Assembly: GCF_024763615.1 (NCBI RefSeq)
Contig: NC_077223.1
Location: 44,330,627-44,394,626, forward strand
DNA from: Phlebotomus papatasi
Lineage: Eukaryota; Arthropoda; Insecta; Diptera; Psychodidae
DNA length: 64,000 nucleotides
Reading direction: 5' to 3'
The notes below the pieces were generated by a model. The model searched no databases, had not been told where the DNA came from, and saw nothing but the letters and a program-made list of their open reading frames with translations. Both the position numbers and the translations under genes were made by a program. Each line of letters opens with the position of its first letter. The stretch's first letter is position 1. Of the stretch, positions 1-11,499 are shown one piece after another.

Positions 1-4
1 GCAT

Positions 5-86
5 CAAATCGAATTTGCATGCACTCCGAGTTAGCTCACGTTAAGAATCTCACCTACATAAGCCGGTTAGGATTATCTGTCCCTTT
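5..86 (+). repeat. Right end of an upstream copy of the 1.83-kb modular repeat
   Basis: This stretch is almost identical to the last ~80 bases of the full copy at 141-1967 and in the same orientation, ending in ATAATCC-type bases (here GGATTATCTGTCCCTTT). The rest of the copy lies outside the window. Only about 55 unrelated bases separate it from the next copy, so two copies stand head to tail. Confidence 0.85.
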
Positions 87-140
87 CATTTTTGTTTACA
101 TCTTCTTTGACATTGATTTTGGTACATTTTGTCTCCAGAT

Positions 141-1967
141 ATATTAGGTGAGATTCTTAACAATCTCACCTACTATAATCCTAACAAAATCTCATGTCCT
201 CCGGTTGGCCCCAAACTTTGCCAGAATGTGTTTTGACACTTCCTGATCACGAATATATGGGTGGCTAAAAACCGTTCCCGTCCGTCCGTCCGTCCGGCCG
301 CTCTTTGGAGCTTAATAGCTCCTAAACTAAAAGAGATATCGACTTGCGGTTTTCGGCAAAGGTTATATATCGGGTGAAAATTGCAACTTGGTGCATTGAC
401 CCCCCACCCCCCACCCCTCCATCCACCATTTTGAATTCCCCCCTTTTTTTGTTTTCTTAATGGCTCCGCCCCTATGGCATCGATCGGGCTCAAATTTTAG
501 AATGTTATAGCTGGGCCTTAGGGCTTTCCATCAATACCAAACTTAAGATCCCCCGACCCCCCTGACCCCACCTATAAGGGTCCAAAAAAAAATTCTTAAA
601 ATGGCCATAACTCCGGTTCTAATTGTCAGAATTTAAAAAATGGGGGCTTTTCGGAAAGCTCTCGTGAAATGCCACTTCCCCTTCTAACATCGCAAGTTCG
701 TAAAACTACCGCTAGGGGCGCTATTATTAAAAAGAAAATTTTTAAATCTTAAAAGTTAAATAACTCAAAAATTCCTTATGCAATCGGGCTGAAATTTTAG
801 TATGTTGTAGCCGTTGATTATACCTATCAAACAAAAAAAACCTTAAGTCGATCCATAACCCCTGACCCGAGCTATAAGGGGTCAAAGTTCGAACATTGAC
901 CGGCCTCTATCTCCGGTTCTAATTAACATACCGACCTAAATTTTACCTTTTTGGTTTCGTCTCGATGAGCACTTTCAGATGGAAGTTCAAAAAGTCCCCA
1001 TAGGTGGCGCAGCGATAGCGTCAAAATTCATCGAAATTCAAAATCATTTTTCTCAAAAATTCTTTTGTGCAAGTTAATGAAATTTTAGTATGTTGTAGCC
1101 CAGTCTAGGACGTTTCCAAAATGGTGCGTAAGTGCGCTGTGGTTTCAATAGAACCGGAGATATGAGTGGTCAAAGTTCACAAAATTCAAAAAATCATATC
1201 TCCGGTTCTATGTGACCGATTTTGATGAATGAGGGCTTAAACGAAAGATCTCACCAAATGCTACAACTTTCTAGAATATTTGAACTTCGTGGGACCAACA
1301 CCAAGGGCGCCACAGTCGAAAAACCAATTTCAATATCACATAACCTCAATTATCTCGACTGTCGCTGAACCGATTTTGATGATTACTTCGACATAATTGT
1401 AGAGCACATTTGTCTCTACATTTTGTCTATACATCATTTTCCGCTCAGACTACGCTATCACTCCGATTTTGCCGTTTAAGTGTGAAAAAATTGATTTTTC
1501 CCATAATAACGCTTTGAAATCACTCAGATGCCAATTTGACTGCCTCTACTCCACCAAGACACTTAAAATAGGGTTTTAAATGGAAAGTCCCACAAAAGAC
1601 AACAATTCTTTGATATAGTTGAAGTTCAACAAATGACTACTTGGGGAACTTTGGATGAAAAAACGAGTTAAGAAACAAAAAACCTCGCTTATCTTGGCTT
1701 CTGAGTAATCGATGAGATCATGTTCTATGGGAAAATTATAGAGAACATTCTGGTCTACATTTCACCCATATATCACTTTTCTGCCAGTTCATCCAAATCC
1801 TTGATATTTTGGTTTAAATACAAAATTTGTATAATTTCACGAATTTGATTCAAGATAACTGAATGGCGTCTCCCAACTTCAGCTCCAAATCGAATTTGCA
1901 TGCACTCCGAGTTAGCTCACGTTAAGAATCTCACCTACATAAGCCGGTTAGGATTATCTGTCCCTTT
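141..1967 (+). mobile_element. 1.83-kb modular repeat, copy 1
   Basis: The whole stretch recurs as an inverted copy at 52061-53889. Both copies run from ATATTAGGTGAG at one end to GGATTATCTGTCCCTTT at the other, and diverge outside these points. The two ends share GGTGAGATTCTTAAC as an inverted pair, and the left end also forms a small AGGTGAGATT hairpin. Inside are at least three diverged ~290-base modules starting near 480, 776 and 1070. Each has a block like TTTTAGTATGTTGTAGC, then CTCCGGTTCTA, then a short block before GGCGC. A 106-codon frame on the - strand (173-493) is open in both copies, but its many amino-acid differences give no sign of selection. No transposase or reverse transcriptase was seen. 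The class is unknown; it is probably a non-autonomous element. Confidence 0.8.
272..300. repeat. Tetranucleotide run (CGTC)n inside copy 1
   Basis: Four or five CGTC/TCCG units end in GGCCG. The equivalent site in the inverted copy (53728-53750) is a (GGCC)n run, so this slippage-prone spot has evolved separately in each copy. Confidence 0.7.
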
Positions 1968-3546
1968 TTACTATTTTTCAGGTTTTCCATGTAACTTATC
2001 AAAGGAAAAATCCCTAGGTATTGTTCACTGCTTGTCTGCGAATTTTTCTTAAACTTAATTCGACGTATCTAACTTTCTGACACTATCTGTTTGTATAAAT
2101 CCGTGTAAGCTTACACGGTTGTAATTATAAATTTGAAATGTGTGTGCAATAGAATAGATTGGAGATATAACACAATGCACATGTTTCAATCTCCTGCACG
2201 GATTGCTTCCAAAGCCATAAAAATAATACAAGAAAATATATCAAGTATGTGTTCCCAAGCTAAAAGCAGAGTTTTAGAGTGAATGTTGTATGAAGAAGTG
2301 CTTTGTTTAAAATTCAAGAAAGGAACAATATTTTTTCACATTAAATTGTAAAGCATTCTACCAAAAAAAAAAGAAAACGAAAGATAATCCATGCGAAGAA
2401 GATTCCTCTATCTTTTCCCCCTTTTTAGTGGTTTCGCCACTCTTGGTTTTTCGGCCATTTAAATAAATTCCATTTTTGTGTGCAAAGCAAAAATCTTCCT
2501 AGGCCTGAGAACAAATATAAAACCAGCCAAAAATGTACGTTAATTTGCATGTGCTAAACATTAACCTATCCCAATAGTAAATTATTGACGCTCGTCGTGC
2601 TTGAAAAAAAGTTGTGAGAGACAATAAAAAAAAACTATTTGAAAAAGAGAACCCACCGTTGAAAGTCACCGAGTGGGTCGGAGGATCATCGAAGCGATAC
2701 AACTTTTAAAAAATTTGCTAACAACAAAAATAAACAGAACCTCTTTTTTTGTACTCCCTCTATCTCATGAGAATTTGACAATATGTGAAGATGTGCGAAA
2801 AAAAAAGAATCGGCCAAAATACGCGAGAACATCGCCAATGCAAACAAATACGAAAAGGCTAAACAGAGCCTCTGAGAAAAAAAAAGTAAGATAATACAAG
2901 ATTTCTCCGAAGAGAGTATCAAGCTCCACGTTGTTTTTCTTTTTGTTCTGTATGTATTCTATGGAATGGGGCCTACAAATGAAAGTCGCGAAGAACAAAA
3001 AGCGTATCAAAACACATTGGTGAAGGTCAACAACAAAGCAAGTCCAGAAAAGTTCGTTATTGGCTGTTAGAACGCTCTTTTTTGCCGCCATCACCAAAAT
3101 GCTCTTCCGTTGCTTCAAAATGAAATGATCTCACGTCGCGGAGAATTTGGCGTCCCGCGCAGAAACACTCACCCAAGATCGAGGAGTTGCGCAACAACAT
3201 TACACCACTGGATTCTTTGAATACTTTGCCAAAACCCACAGTCAGTGATTTCCAGAGTTTGCGTGGAGGACCACAGAGATGCGGACTTTAGTACAGATGC
3301 CGTTGATGCATTTGAAAAGGCTTGTCAGTTTCATTTAATGAAGTAAAAAAGCATAAGTTGAAGTATAATAGGACCCATAGATCTAAACTTTACCTTCATG
3401 GAATAAACTCTATAATTTCTTAATAATAGAATGACTTGGATAATAACCTCGGATTCTTCAGTATACACAAGTGAGAAATGACATAAAACAAATTCAATGA
3501 GAATAATAGTCACAAACTAAAAGAAAACTTTAGAAACTTTGCACAT
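1968..3546. other. Gap between elements; one perfect palindrome
   Basis: No gene is supported. The stretch is AT-rich with many poly-A runs. The one structured site is a perfect 18-base palindrome, CCGTGTAAGCTTACACGG, at 2101-2118. The short open frames at 2499-3239 overlap on both strands and follow the A/T runs. Confidence 0.5.
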
Positions 3547-5106
3547 TACCGTCGTTGCGGGTGACTTTGCACGTTTTTTCGCTGTTTTTCAACTTTGCCC
3601 TCTAAAAGTGGATAGTTAAAGTGAAGGGAGGGGGGATTTTGAATAAAATTATTTGTATTCAGTTGTTAATGAATGGATTTTGTACCACTAGGATTAATTT
3701 TATAAAATTTTACTATGTTAAATAAAATCAAGAAAAAAGGCTTGCACTTGGGATAAGGTGCGGGTGACTTTGCACTTTTTAATAAATACTAAAAAATCAA
3801 CAATTTCTGTTATTAAACGACAATGAAGATCTTCATACCTAAGGGTAAAATGCACGAGATCTACAAGATGATGTGGTCGCCATCTTGATTTGACGTTTCT
3901 CTCCGCCATTTTGAATAACTGTCAAACCCTAAAATTGGTCCGATTGGGTTGAAATTTTAGTATGTTGTAGCTGATATCAAGACCTTTTCAAAACGTATCT
4001 ATGTTCCAGTCTACGTCAAGTATTTACCTAGATACACAAGCTCAAAGTTTAAAATTTTGTAATACTCATATTTTAGCGATCTTTATTTTTTAATCTTCAA
4101 TATTTGAAACATAAACGAAATGCCTTAGTAACCATTAAAAATGGTTGAGGCATTAATTTTATATATTTATTTACTCTAACATAATTTAAAAAAAAATAAA
4201 CGAAAAGTGCATTTAATTATTTTTTTTATTTTTCATCTTTGGGAAAACAGTTTTTAAGATTCTCAAATAATGCGCTGTTACACACAAAAACATTACTTTT
4301 CTTTCTGTTTGTTTGTTAGATCTCATCGCCTAACAATAGCGCTGTCTTTTTTGTGATAGTTTTGATAAAAGAAGCTCCCTATAGTTCTGTATTCATGAAA
4401 ATGTCAAAATTTTGAACTTGGAGCCCCTATATCCAGGCAATCACTTGAGCTAGGTAGGATTTTATATATGTTCTGAAAAGGCCTTGACATCAGCTAGAAC
4501 ATACTAAAATTTCAGCTCAATCGGATGAGATTTTTGTTTTGACAGTTATTCAAAATGGCGGACAGAAACGTCAAATCAAGATGGCGACCATACCATCTTG
4601 TAGATCTCGGTCATTTTATCTTAAACATCCAAAAAATTGGATAATTTTTAGCCAAATACTTGTATAATAAAGCCTTAGAAAGACCAATATATGCAATTAT
4701 ATAACATAAATTATGTGTTCTTAGCAAGATAATAGGGGAAAAAAATATTTTAATAAAAATAATCAACAAAATCGAAGTGGATTATTCTAGTCAGATAAAT
4801 TTAGATTGGATTTGAGCAATTTACTACTCTGAAATCGATTTTGGAATTTCACCTTCAGATAACTTTTTCACGGAGGCATTTTTTGACAAAATACTTATAA
4901 TAGCATTTCATTGACTATTACTGAGACTACAAGAATCCTTTTGGGAATCATTGTACCTTACTTGATACATAACATATCCCTATATACTTTGACATGATAG
5001 ACCGGATCGGCGAAGACCATCAATAAGTGCTAGAATTTATGAAAGTCTTACGGACAGCAGAGTGCAAAGTCACCCCCCGAGTGCAAAGTCACCCGCAACG
5101 ACGGTA
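3547..5106. mobile_element. 1.56-kb foldback DNA element with TA target duplication
   Basis: The ends are perfect inverted repeats: CCGTCGTTGCGGGTGACTTT at 3549 onward and its complement ending at 5104, each bordered by TA. The outer motif GGGTGACTTTGCAC is repeated near both ends (3767 and 5061-5094). A second pair of long inverted arms lies inside, at about 3845-4060 and 4390-4620. These carry the phrases GTCGCCATCTTGATTTGACG and TTTTAGTATGTTGTAGC, the latter also used by the modules of the 1.83-kb repeat. No transposase frame was found. The TA duplication suggests Tc1/mariner-, pogo- or Harbinger-driven movement. Confidence 0.85.
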
Positions 5107-5880
5107 CCAAAAAATCTCATTAGGAAATTAAAAATCAATCAGTTACCCCTTTTTTTTGCTTATTCGAAAGTTATCGGTTTTGTTCTCAAAAATATTTTTA
5201 TACATATGACAATTTTCATAAGTCTATAATGGTTGTTGCAAATATATCTTTAATCTGCGGACTTAGTAAAAATTATTAAGTAAAAGAAATAATAATTGTA
5301 GAAAAGTGTGTAAAATAAAATCTTTTTAGTCTGTATATTTGTTCAAACATCCTTCCGTCATCGTATGCCATCGTATTCTGGTCAAATATCCAAAGATAAG
5401 ATTGTTTGACTTCGGTGAAAAAGTCAACTTTTGCTTTGAAATTCACCAACTTGGTCTCTTTGAATGTTATTAAAAAAAAAAGCACAAAACTTACAGGCAG
5501 CAGAAATCGATGAATTCTATAGGGAGAGTTGTCTTCTCGTACAAGATCTTTTATCGATACAACCCTCTAGACTAGAAAAATCGTTTAGGAATATCTAATT
5601 GTGGTTTTCGTCTTAGGGCAGCAATAAATCAGTAACTTTTAAATTTCATTTTTTTTATAACTCATCCTCTAACATGGATTAGATTAATTTAGTGTGATAT
5701 GAGTCTCACATTGAAACATATCGAGTCATTCAATAAATTAAAATTATACTATAATTTTCAATTATTATTATAATCTTAACTCATTAATTTCTACTTTTAA
5801 TTAAATTTACTCAAGTCTCCTTTCAATACAAGTAAATAAATTTGATAAAAAAATGGATTAAAAAAGATCTAAAATGTGCA
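5107..5880. other. AT-rich gap, no feature recognised
   Basis: Low GC and many A/T runs. No splice-bounded frame, repeat end or RNA gene was recognised here. Confidence 0.4.
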
Positions 5881-5884
5881 AAAC

Positions 5885-5952
5885 TCAACAAAACTAGACT
5901 CGAACCCGGGGGGACATTTGCAGTAGGAAAGCTCCCTAACTTCGGACGATTT
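5885..5952 (-). repeat. tRNA-like relic, probably a decayed SINE head
   Basis: Read on the - strand this contains GGTTCGAGTC, a B-box-like sequence at 5897-5906, preceded by CCGAAGTTAGGGAGC, which resembles the D-arm (A-box) of an insect tRNA. The spacing fits a tRNA, but the acceptor stem does not pair convincingly and the anticodon arm is imperfect. A tRNA-derived SINE fragment or tRNA pseudogene is more likely than a working tRNA gene. Confidence 0.4.
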
Positions 5953-6151
5953 ATGCTTCGCACAAATCATTATTTTCAATGTGTTATAAATTAATTTGGC
6001 TCATTATAATATTATATTTTAATAGCTAACCCAATGCCTCAAATTTTAAAAAGAGAGCTATGGGTAAAATCCATAAGGAACAGAGAGAAAAAATTGAATT
6101 GTCCGAAGCTTGAGTCGTCCGAAAGTAGCGCGCTTTCCCCTAGATATCTTA

Positions 6152-6352
6152 TACGGGCTTCAGACCTAAGGCTAAGCCATAGGCATAACTTCTCTAATCT
6201 TATCGGTCGAGATTTTTTTGGAAAATTTTGACTTAGGATTGGATTATTAAAGACAAATGACCTATTACATTTTGAAAAATCAATAAAATCGGTTGCCGTT
6301 TAAGGATTTGAGACCTTCGGAAACTGGGCTAAACCTCTAGTCTGAAAACGGT
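6152..6352 (+). mobile_element. MITE with CGGGCTTCAGACC ends, copy 1
   Basis: About 200 bases with inverted ends: CGGGCTTCAGACCTAAGGCT on the left, and on the right the complement of CAGACTAGAGGTTTAGCCCA. A clear inverted copy is at 58262-58464. Both share the internal phrase AAAATCAATAAAATCG or its complement. No coding content. Confidence 0.75.
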
Positions 6353-6382
6353 CTTACAGTCGTCCCAATATGTCACTAACGC

Positions 6383-6568
6383 TGGTATCAGAACTTAAAC
6401 TTTAGCCATGGGTTAACTTCTCCAATTTCTTAACCAGTCAAGATTTATAGGAAAGTTTTGAGTTAAAATTGAACACTAAGTTTAGATACGTAAATCCGTA
6501 GATTCCAAAAAAAAAAACACTAAGATTGGTTATTATTTCAGATTTCGAGGTCCCCGGGAACTGGGCAT
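6383..6568 (+). mobile_element. Diverged second copy of the CGGGCTTCAGACC MITE
   Basis: This copy lies directly after copy 1 in the same orientation. It keeps the order seen there: a 'TCAGAACTTA...TTTAGCC' head, the middle 'TTAACTTCTCCAA...CAAGATTTATAGGAAAGTTTT', and a tail ending in GGGAACTGGGCA. It has more substitutions than copy 1, so it is older, or the pair arose by an old tandem duplication. Confidence 0.55.
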
Positions 6569-8052
6569 TATTATTAATTATTTATTATTTATAATTATTA
6601 TTTTTACTGACTTACATGACTCAATGTGTTCTTACATAGAATTCCAAAACAATAAGAAGACTTGTTATCTTTCCATCCTATAATCTGAAATATAGGGCAC
6701 AAGAGGCACAAAACAAAAATCCTGAAATTATCATATTATCTGTATTATTTTTCGGAACATCATTATCTACGGTGAAAATGATAGGTCTCACGAAATCCAT
6801 GAAATGTTAGGAGTCTTAAAAACTTCACAACATGTAATTTTCTTTTACAGGTTTAAGCAGATTTGGGACATAGGTTAGCCCTTCCAATTATCCAATGCTA
6901 CGCTACTTTGTTATGAAAGATAATTTGACTAACAAAAGTCTTAATATTTTAATTTTTGTTGAGTGTTTTGAGGTCAGTTTAGGGCTTAAAATTCAGGCGT
7001 ATATTTTCTCCACACTCGTTACTGAATAATTACCTTTTTTACGATTTTTCTGAACTAATTGAAATGTAATTTTAAGAAATTCATAGGATAAAATGTGGTA
7101 ATTCTTAATCATTTCCGTGTTTAAAATATTGAAATTTCCTCACATCTTTCAAATGGACAAAGGGGAAAAGGTGACCACGACCTAAAAGAGGAATAAGGAA
7201 AATAGGAACAACACTCCCTCGTGGGTTTTTTTCTGCAAATTTTAAAGAGTTAGGTAATCTTAAAATTTCAAATTGGATATAATACTAAATTATTCTACTT
7301 TACCCTACTTCTGTATTAATTTGAACTTTAGTCAGAAATAGAATCATGTAGATCTTGAAGTTTAAAAGACATTAACTGCTAATGAAGCGGAAATCGATAT
7401 ACCTTATGCAGAAAATTTCGCTGTGTTATATGTGATTCTTTATCACATCTATTGAAATGGTGCTGTCAAGACAATCACATAAGATTGGTCTATTATTCAC
7501 AGAGTAGATGTTTTGATTTGTTTTGAGTCCGTAAATTTTTTTTTTAAAGAAGTCATAATTTTTCTTAATCTAGTTCTCAATTTATTTAAAATCGGTTTTA
7601 AATGCTATCTCGATTTTGAAGAACTACTTAAATAGACTTCAAAGATGGTATCATTTTCGAGATATCGAACCTTGATAAATACAACTTCAAACTGTTCTAC
7701 AAATTCTTCCAACTGTGAAAGTGTGCTTTTATTATATGTCTCGCTGATTTTTAAGACGTTCTGCTTAGTCTTGTGTAATTCTTTGCTTTGATATGTCTTC
7801 CAAATCGTTTAGTATAAAATTTTTAATTATTTAGTATAAAATTTTCAAGTTCAGACTGCGATAATGTAGTATTTCTAGAATATTTAGAAGGCTATTTTTT
7901 TATATCAAGATTTAAGGATGTTATCGACCTCAAAATTAGTTTCTCTGATATTTGGCATGTTTGGCATTATCCGGAACTTTAAATTTTAAGCATTATCAAA
8001 CTGTAATTAGTAACAGACTTTCTTATAAATTTCTTTCAAGTTCGCACATAAT
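6569..8052. other. AT-rich gap, no feature recognised
   Basis: No coding frame, repeat end or RNA was recognised. At 7806-7845 the 15-base phrase AGTATAAAATTTT occurs twice close together, a small local duplication. Confidence 0.4.
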
Positions 8053-8193
8053 GGCCTCTACACATTGGGAGCAATTTTTTGTCAAAAATTGCTTTTTTGA
8101 AGGAAATTCCCTGCAGCGTTGTAGGGAGAAACGTCAAATTTCTGTCAAAAACGCAATTTTTGACGAAAATAGCTCCCAATGTGTAGACGCCTT
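8053..8193. mobile_element. 140-bp hairpin MITE, GGCCTCTACAC ends, copy 1
   Basis: Nearly palindromic. The left arm has GGCCTCTACACATTGGGAGC and the right arm GCTCCCAATGTGTAGACGCC. The inner arms carry GTCAAAAATTG and its complement around a CTGCAG centre. A second copy is at 35501-35640. The open frame 7952-8245 only reads through the hairpin. Confidence 0.85.
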
Positions 8194-8388
8194 AAGTCAT
8201 AACATCAATAAAATAACACCGTATCTGTTTTTTTTTAATAGATGATAAAAGAAGAAACAAAATTGAAGATTTCATGAGCTTGATTAATTTTTTTGGTAGA
8301 AATATTGAATTATTAAGAATCGGTAATTAAAGAATAATAAATTGTCAGAGTTGGTGTAAATCGATTAAGAGTCTGCAGTAGGGGAATG

Positions 8389-8598
8389 TAGGCATGGTAC
8401 GCACAGAGTGAACCTTCAAACGTTGCGAGTTTTCTCTTTGTTTGCAAAGAGCTGACCTACCATTTCTCATCTTGTTTCATGAGCTTAATAATGATCTATC
8501 TTATGACTAAGAAATGACGACCTAGCTCTTTGCAAACAAAGAGAAAATTTGCGTTGTTTGAAGGTTCACTCTGTGCGAACCATGCCAACATTCCCCTA
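8389..8598. mobile_element. 210-bp MITE with TA + GGGGAATGTAGGCA ends
   Basis: TA flanks the inverted ends GGGGAATGTAGGCATGG and CCATGCCAACATTCCCC. The arms continue inward with CACAGAGTGAACCTTCAAAC and with TTCTCTTTGTTTGCAAAGAG, giving arms of about 75 bases. The ends match those of the larger element at 36506-37781, so this may be an internally deleted relative. Confidence 0.85.
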
Positions 8599-10991
8599 TA
8601 GGTTTTGAGAATAACCATAAATAAGAGGGAGCGAGCTACGAGTCTATCAAGCTCTTTAAGCAACTAGGTATGCAAACCTACAATAACAATCCAAATATTT
8701 GCAAAATTTTCAAGCATTGCATGGAATTGCAGAGATACTGTTAATTTTGATGGTTTTGCAAATCATTTTTCATTGCATTCCTGAGATTGGCGCTAACACT
8801 TAAGTACCCATTCCCCTTGTGTATAATTAAATTACATGTTGCGGTACAAATGGCCTGTAATTATAAGTAAATTGATAATTTTGACGTTTGTTCAAGTCTC
8901 CTTTTCTCACAAATTGGCAAAATGCAGTGAAATGCTAATGCTACGATATAATTCTATATCCAATTCAGGCTGAATCTTAATTGGTTGAATTGTTTGCGAG
9001 AACAAGTGCTATTACTCTAGAGAGAGTCCATTCTGGGCTATTTGTACCGGGAATTGAAGTGAAAGAACGGAAGTGATTATGCGAAGTGCTGTATTCCCGG
9101 CACTTCTTTTTATGGTGAGGGTACAAGGGGGAGGAGGGTACGGTGGCATGGCGTTATTAAAATTATTAGACAAAACGGCACAAAGTAAAACGTGAGATCT
9201 TATATAGTTGGGTTGTGCTGTACTTTTAGCTCTTGGTGAATTTTCAAGGCTGATGCTCAGCAAATTCTCTCTCGTCATTGGAAGTTACAAAAGAAATCTC
9301 ACAACAGAGACTTTTTGATTGTGGAATTTCTAATGGTTTCAATGTGTGACGGTTTAGAATTCTCGTTTCCATTCACTTTGCATAATTAACCTTGGAAGAC
9401 GCAGCATAGTGCTACTCGCAACTCTATCCAAATACATCATTACTCATCGCCTTGTAAAGCAGTTCGGGTGACCATAAGTCGTGCTTTTTGAGCTAAGACT
9501 ATATACTCAAGCTTCTCAAAATGAAAATCGATGATCTAGCTCAGTCAATTTTCCCCCCTTCCCGTGCCCACGTACAATAGATTAATTGTTAATTGACCAC
9601 AGTTGCAAATTCTCAGCATTCATTTTTCTCTCCATGCACAGTAGAATGGTATTAAAGACGGTTTCACAATAACCTCAACTGTTTGTCTCAGCTCCAACTC
9701 ACGGCACCAACAGCATTCCAATGCAGCAAAAAGACCTCTTCCAACGAGATGCCATCATCACGCAATAAAATTCATTCATTTCCATATATTGATCATCTAA
9801 TACATGTTAATCTCACAAGTATTGCAACACACTCGCAAATTGTAGGGCCTGAGGGGCAATTAACTACCCAAAATTTACAACACTTACCGCTTGATTGACG
9901 TTCTATATGGCGTCACTTGCACAAAAATATAACAGATATTTGATATGAAAAACAGTGGTAATTTGCATAATTTCTGCACTATGCAGAAGTCATTTCCATA
10001 ATTTCCCATTTCAAATTGGAACAGGTTTAATTATGAAAATATCGATTTTATTCATAAATTTCTTTTGAGTTTCTAACAAGAACCAGGTGTCTGCTAAAAA
10101 TTATAATATAGAAATATCAAAAAATATTTTTTATTGTGTTGTATTGTGCATTAATTGACAAGTTTTGAAAACTTGCTAATTAGGAATAAATTTGAAAAAT
10201 TTAAGAAAAGATCATGTGAAAGCAACATTTCAAAAGACATTTTTCTTGTTCTTATTAGAACACGCATTTCTATAATGAAAAGAAAATTTAAAAACAATTA
10301 TTTAATGATTTTTCTTTTTTTTAAAGCGATTTTTTCATTGGAATATTTAATGAATATTGTATTGATTTTAATTTTGTGAAAAGAATATCAACCTATGATT
10401 TTCTAGTAAATTTTTAGTCAATTCATGTACTCTAATAAATTAACTCACTGAGGAAGACAAGTAATACAGGTCGATAGCTCTGGTGAAAATATCAAGTCTT
10501 TTTACAAAAAAGAAACTGTTTCTGGCATACCGGGAGGCTTGAAAAGAGTTCCAATTTCATTTTGTCTGTATTTTTTCAGCAAAAGAATGAATCAAATGGC
10601 TTTAGTGTGAAAATGCTTTACTGTACTCCAAATGTTTGAAAAAAAATATCGGACTGTATACAAATTTCTTTAAATATCATGTTTTGGTATAATAACTAAT
10701 ACCAGTAAAAAATTTCTAACCTTTAAACATACCAAAATCAAAATTTTATCACAAAATCTGATAAAAAAAAATTACAGAATAATTTAATGTTTGAAAATTA
10801 ATAGTCAATGGTGGTCACCGTGCTCACACGTATTAAATACAGGAGGGTTTTATGAACGCTTAAAAATACTTTTTAGGTCCATTACATTTAGAAACCGATT
10901 GATTCTATTGATCGGAACTTTAGTTTGTCCCTTACATAGTGACTCTAAAACCGAAATTGTTAACACTATTCGCTAGGTCTTATCGATTCAT
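8599..10991. other. Gene-poor single-copy DNA
   Basis: No recognisable coding exon. Part of it (about 9000-9900) is GC-richer and has a possible acceptor tract ending in CAG at 9693, but the frame after it (to 9898) resembles nothing known to me. From 9900 to 10990 the sequence is AT-rich with no structure noted. Confidence 0.4.
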
Positions 10992-11140
10992 CCTTTAAGG
11001 ACGAGTGGGATACTGATGCTCCAAAAATAAAAGCATCTTTTGACTATGGAAATTTGTTTTGTCCTCTAAATATCCTGAAAAATTAGTTTTTTTTTTAATT
11101 TTTAGAATACTGTACTAGTATCCCATTCGTCCTTAAAAGG
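10992..11140. mobile_element. 150-bp MITE with CCTTTAAGGACGA ends
   Basis: The inverted ends are CCTTTAAGGACGAGTGGGAT and the complement of ACCTTTTAAGGACGAATGGGA. They are followed by matching GATACT steps and an AT-rich centre. A related element with GTGGGACACCGGTGT ends is at 42563-42714. Confidence 0.75.
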
Positions 11141-11499
11141 TTAACTATTGCAATGATACATTGTGTTAACTCATATTCAATCTATATGACCAATTATCTA
11201 CGATATTATATGATTACATTCACTGCGATTAGAGGAACAGTGTTCACATTTGCAATTACATTCGAATTTATTAATTTTTCGATAAATTGTAAAAGTTCCA
11301 CAAAAGTAATTTAATGGATCACTGACATACGAATTCGCATATACAAAAATATTAAATAGTGTTTTGGATTTTGGACCTTATATTTTTAACTAAATATTAA
11401 GCACTTTTTTTCTTAACCTGGAAATTCGTGGTACCTTTTCCTCAAATTGGGAAATAAGTTTAACGTATTGGCTGTCACAATATTTCTTACTGAGAAAAT

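Noticed and set aside
173..493. 106-codon frame on the - strand, mirrored at 53535-53855
   Set aside because: It lies inside the 1.83-kb repeat. The two versions differ at about 19 residues with many radical changes, so there is no sign of coding constraint.
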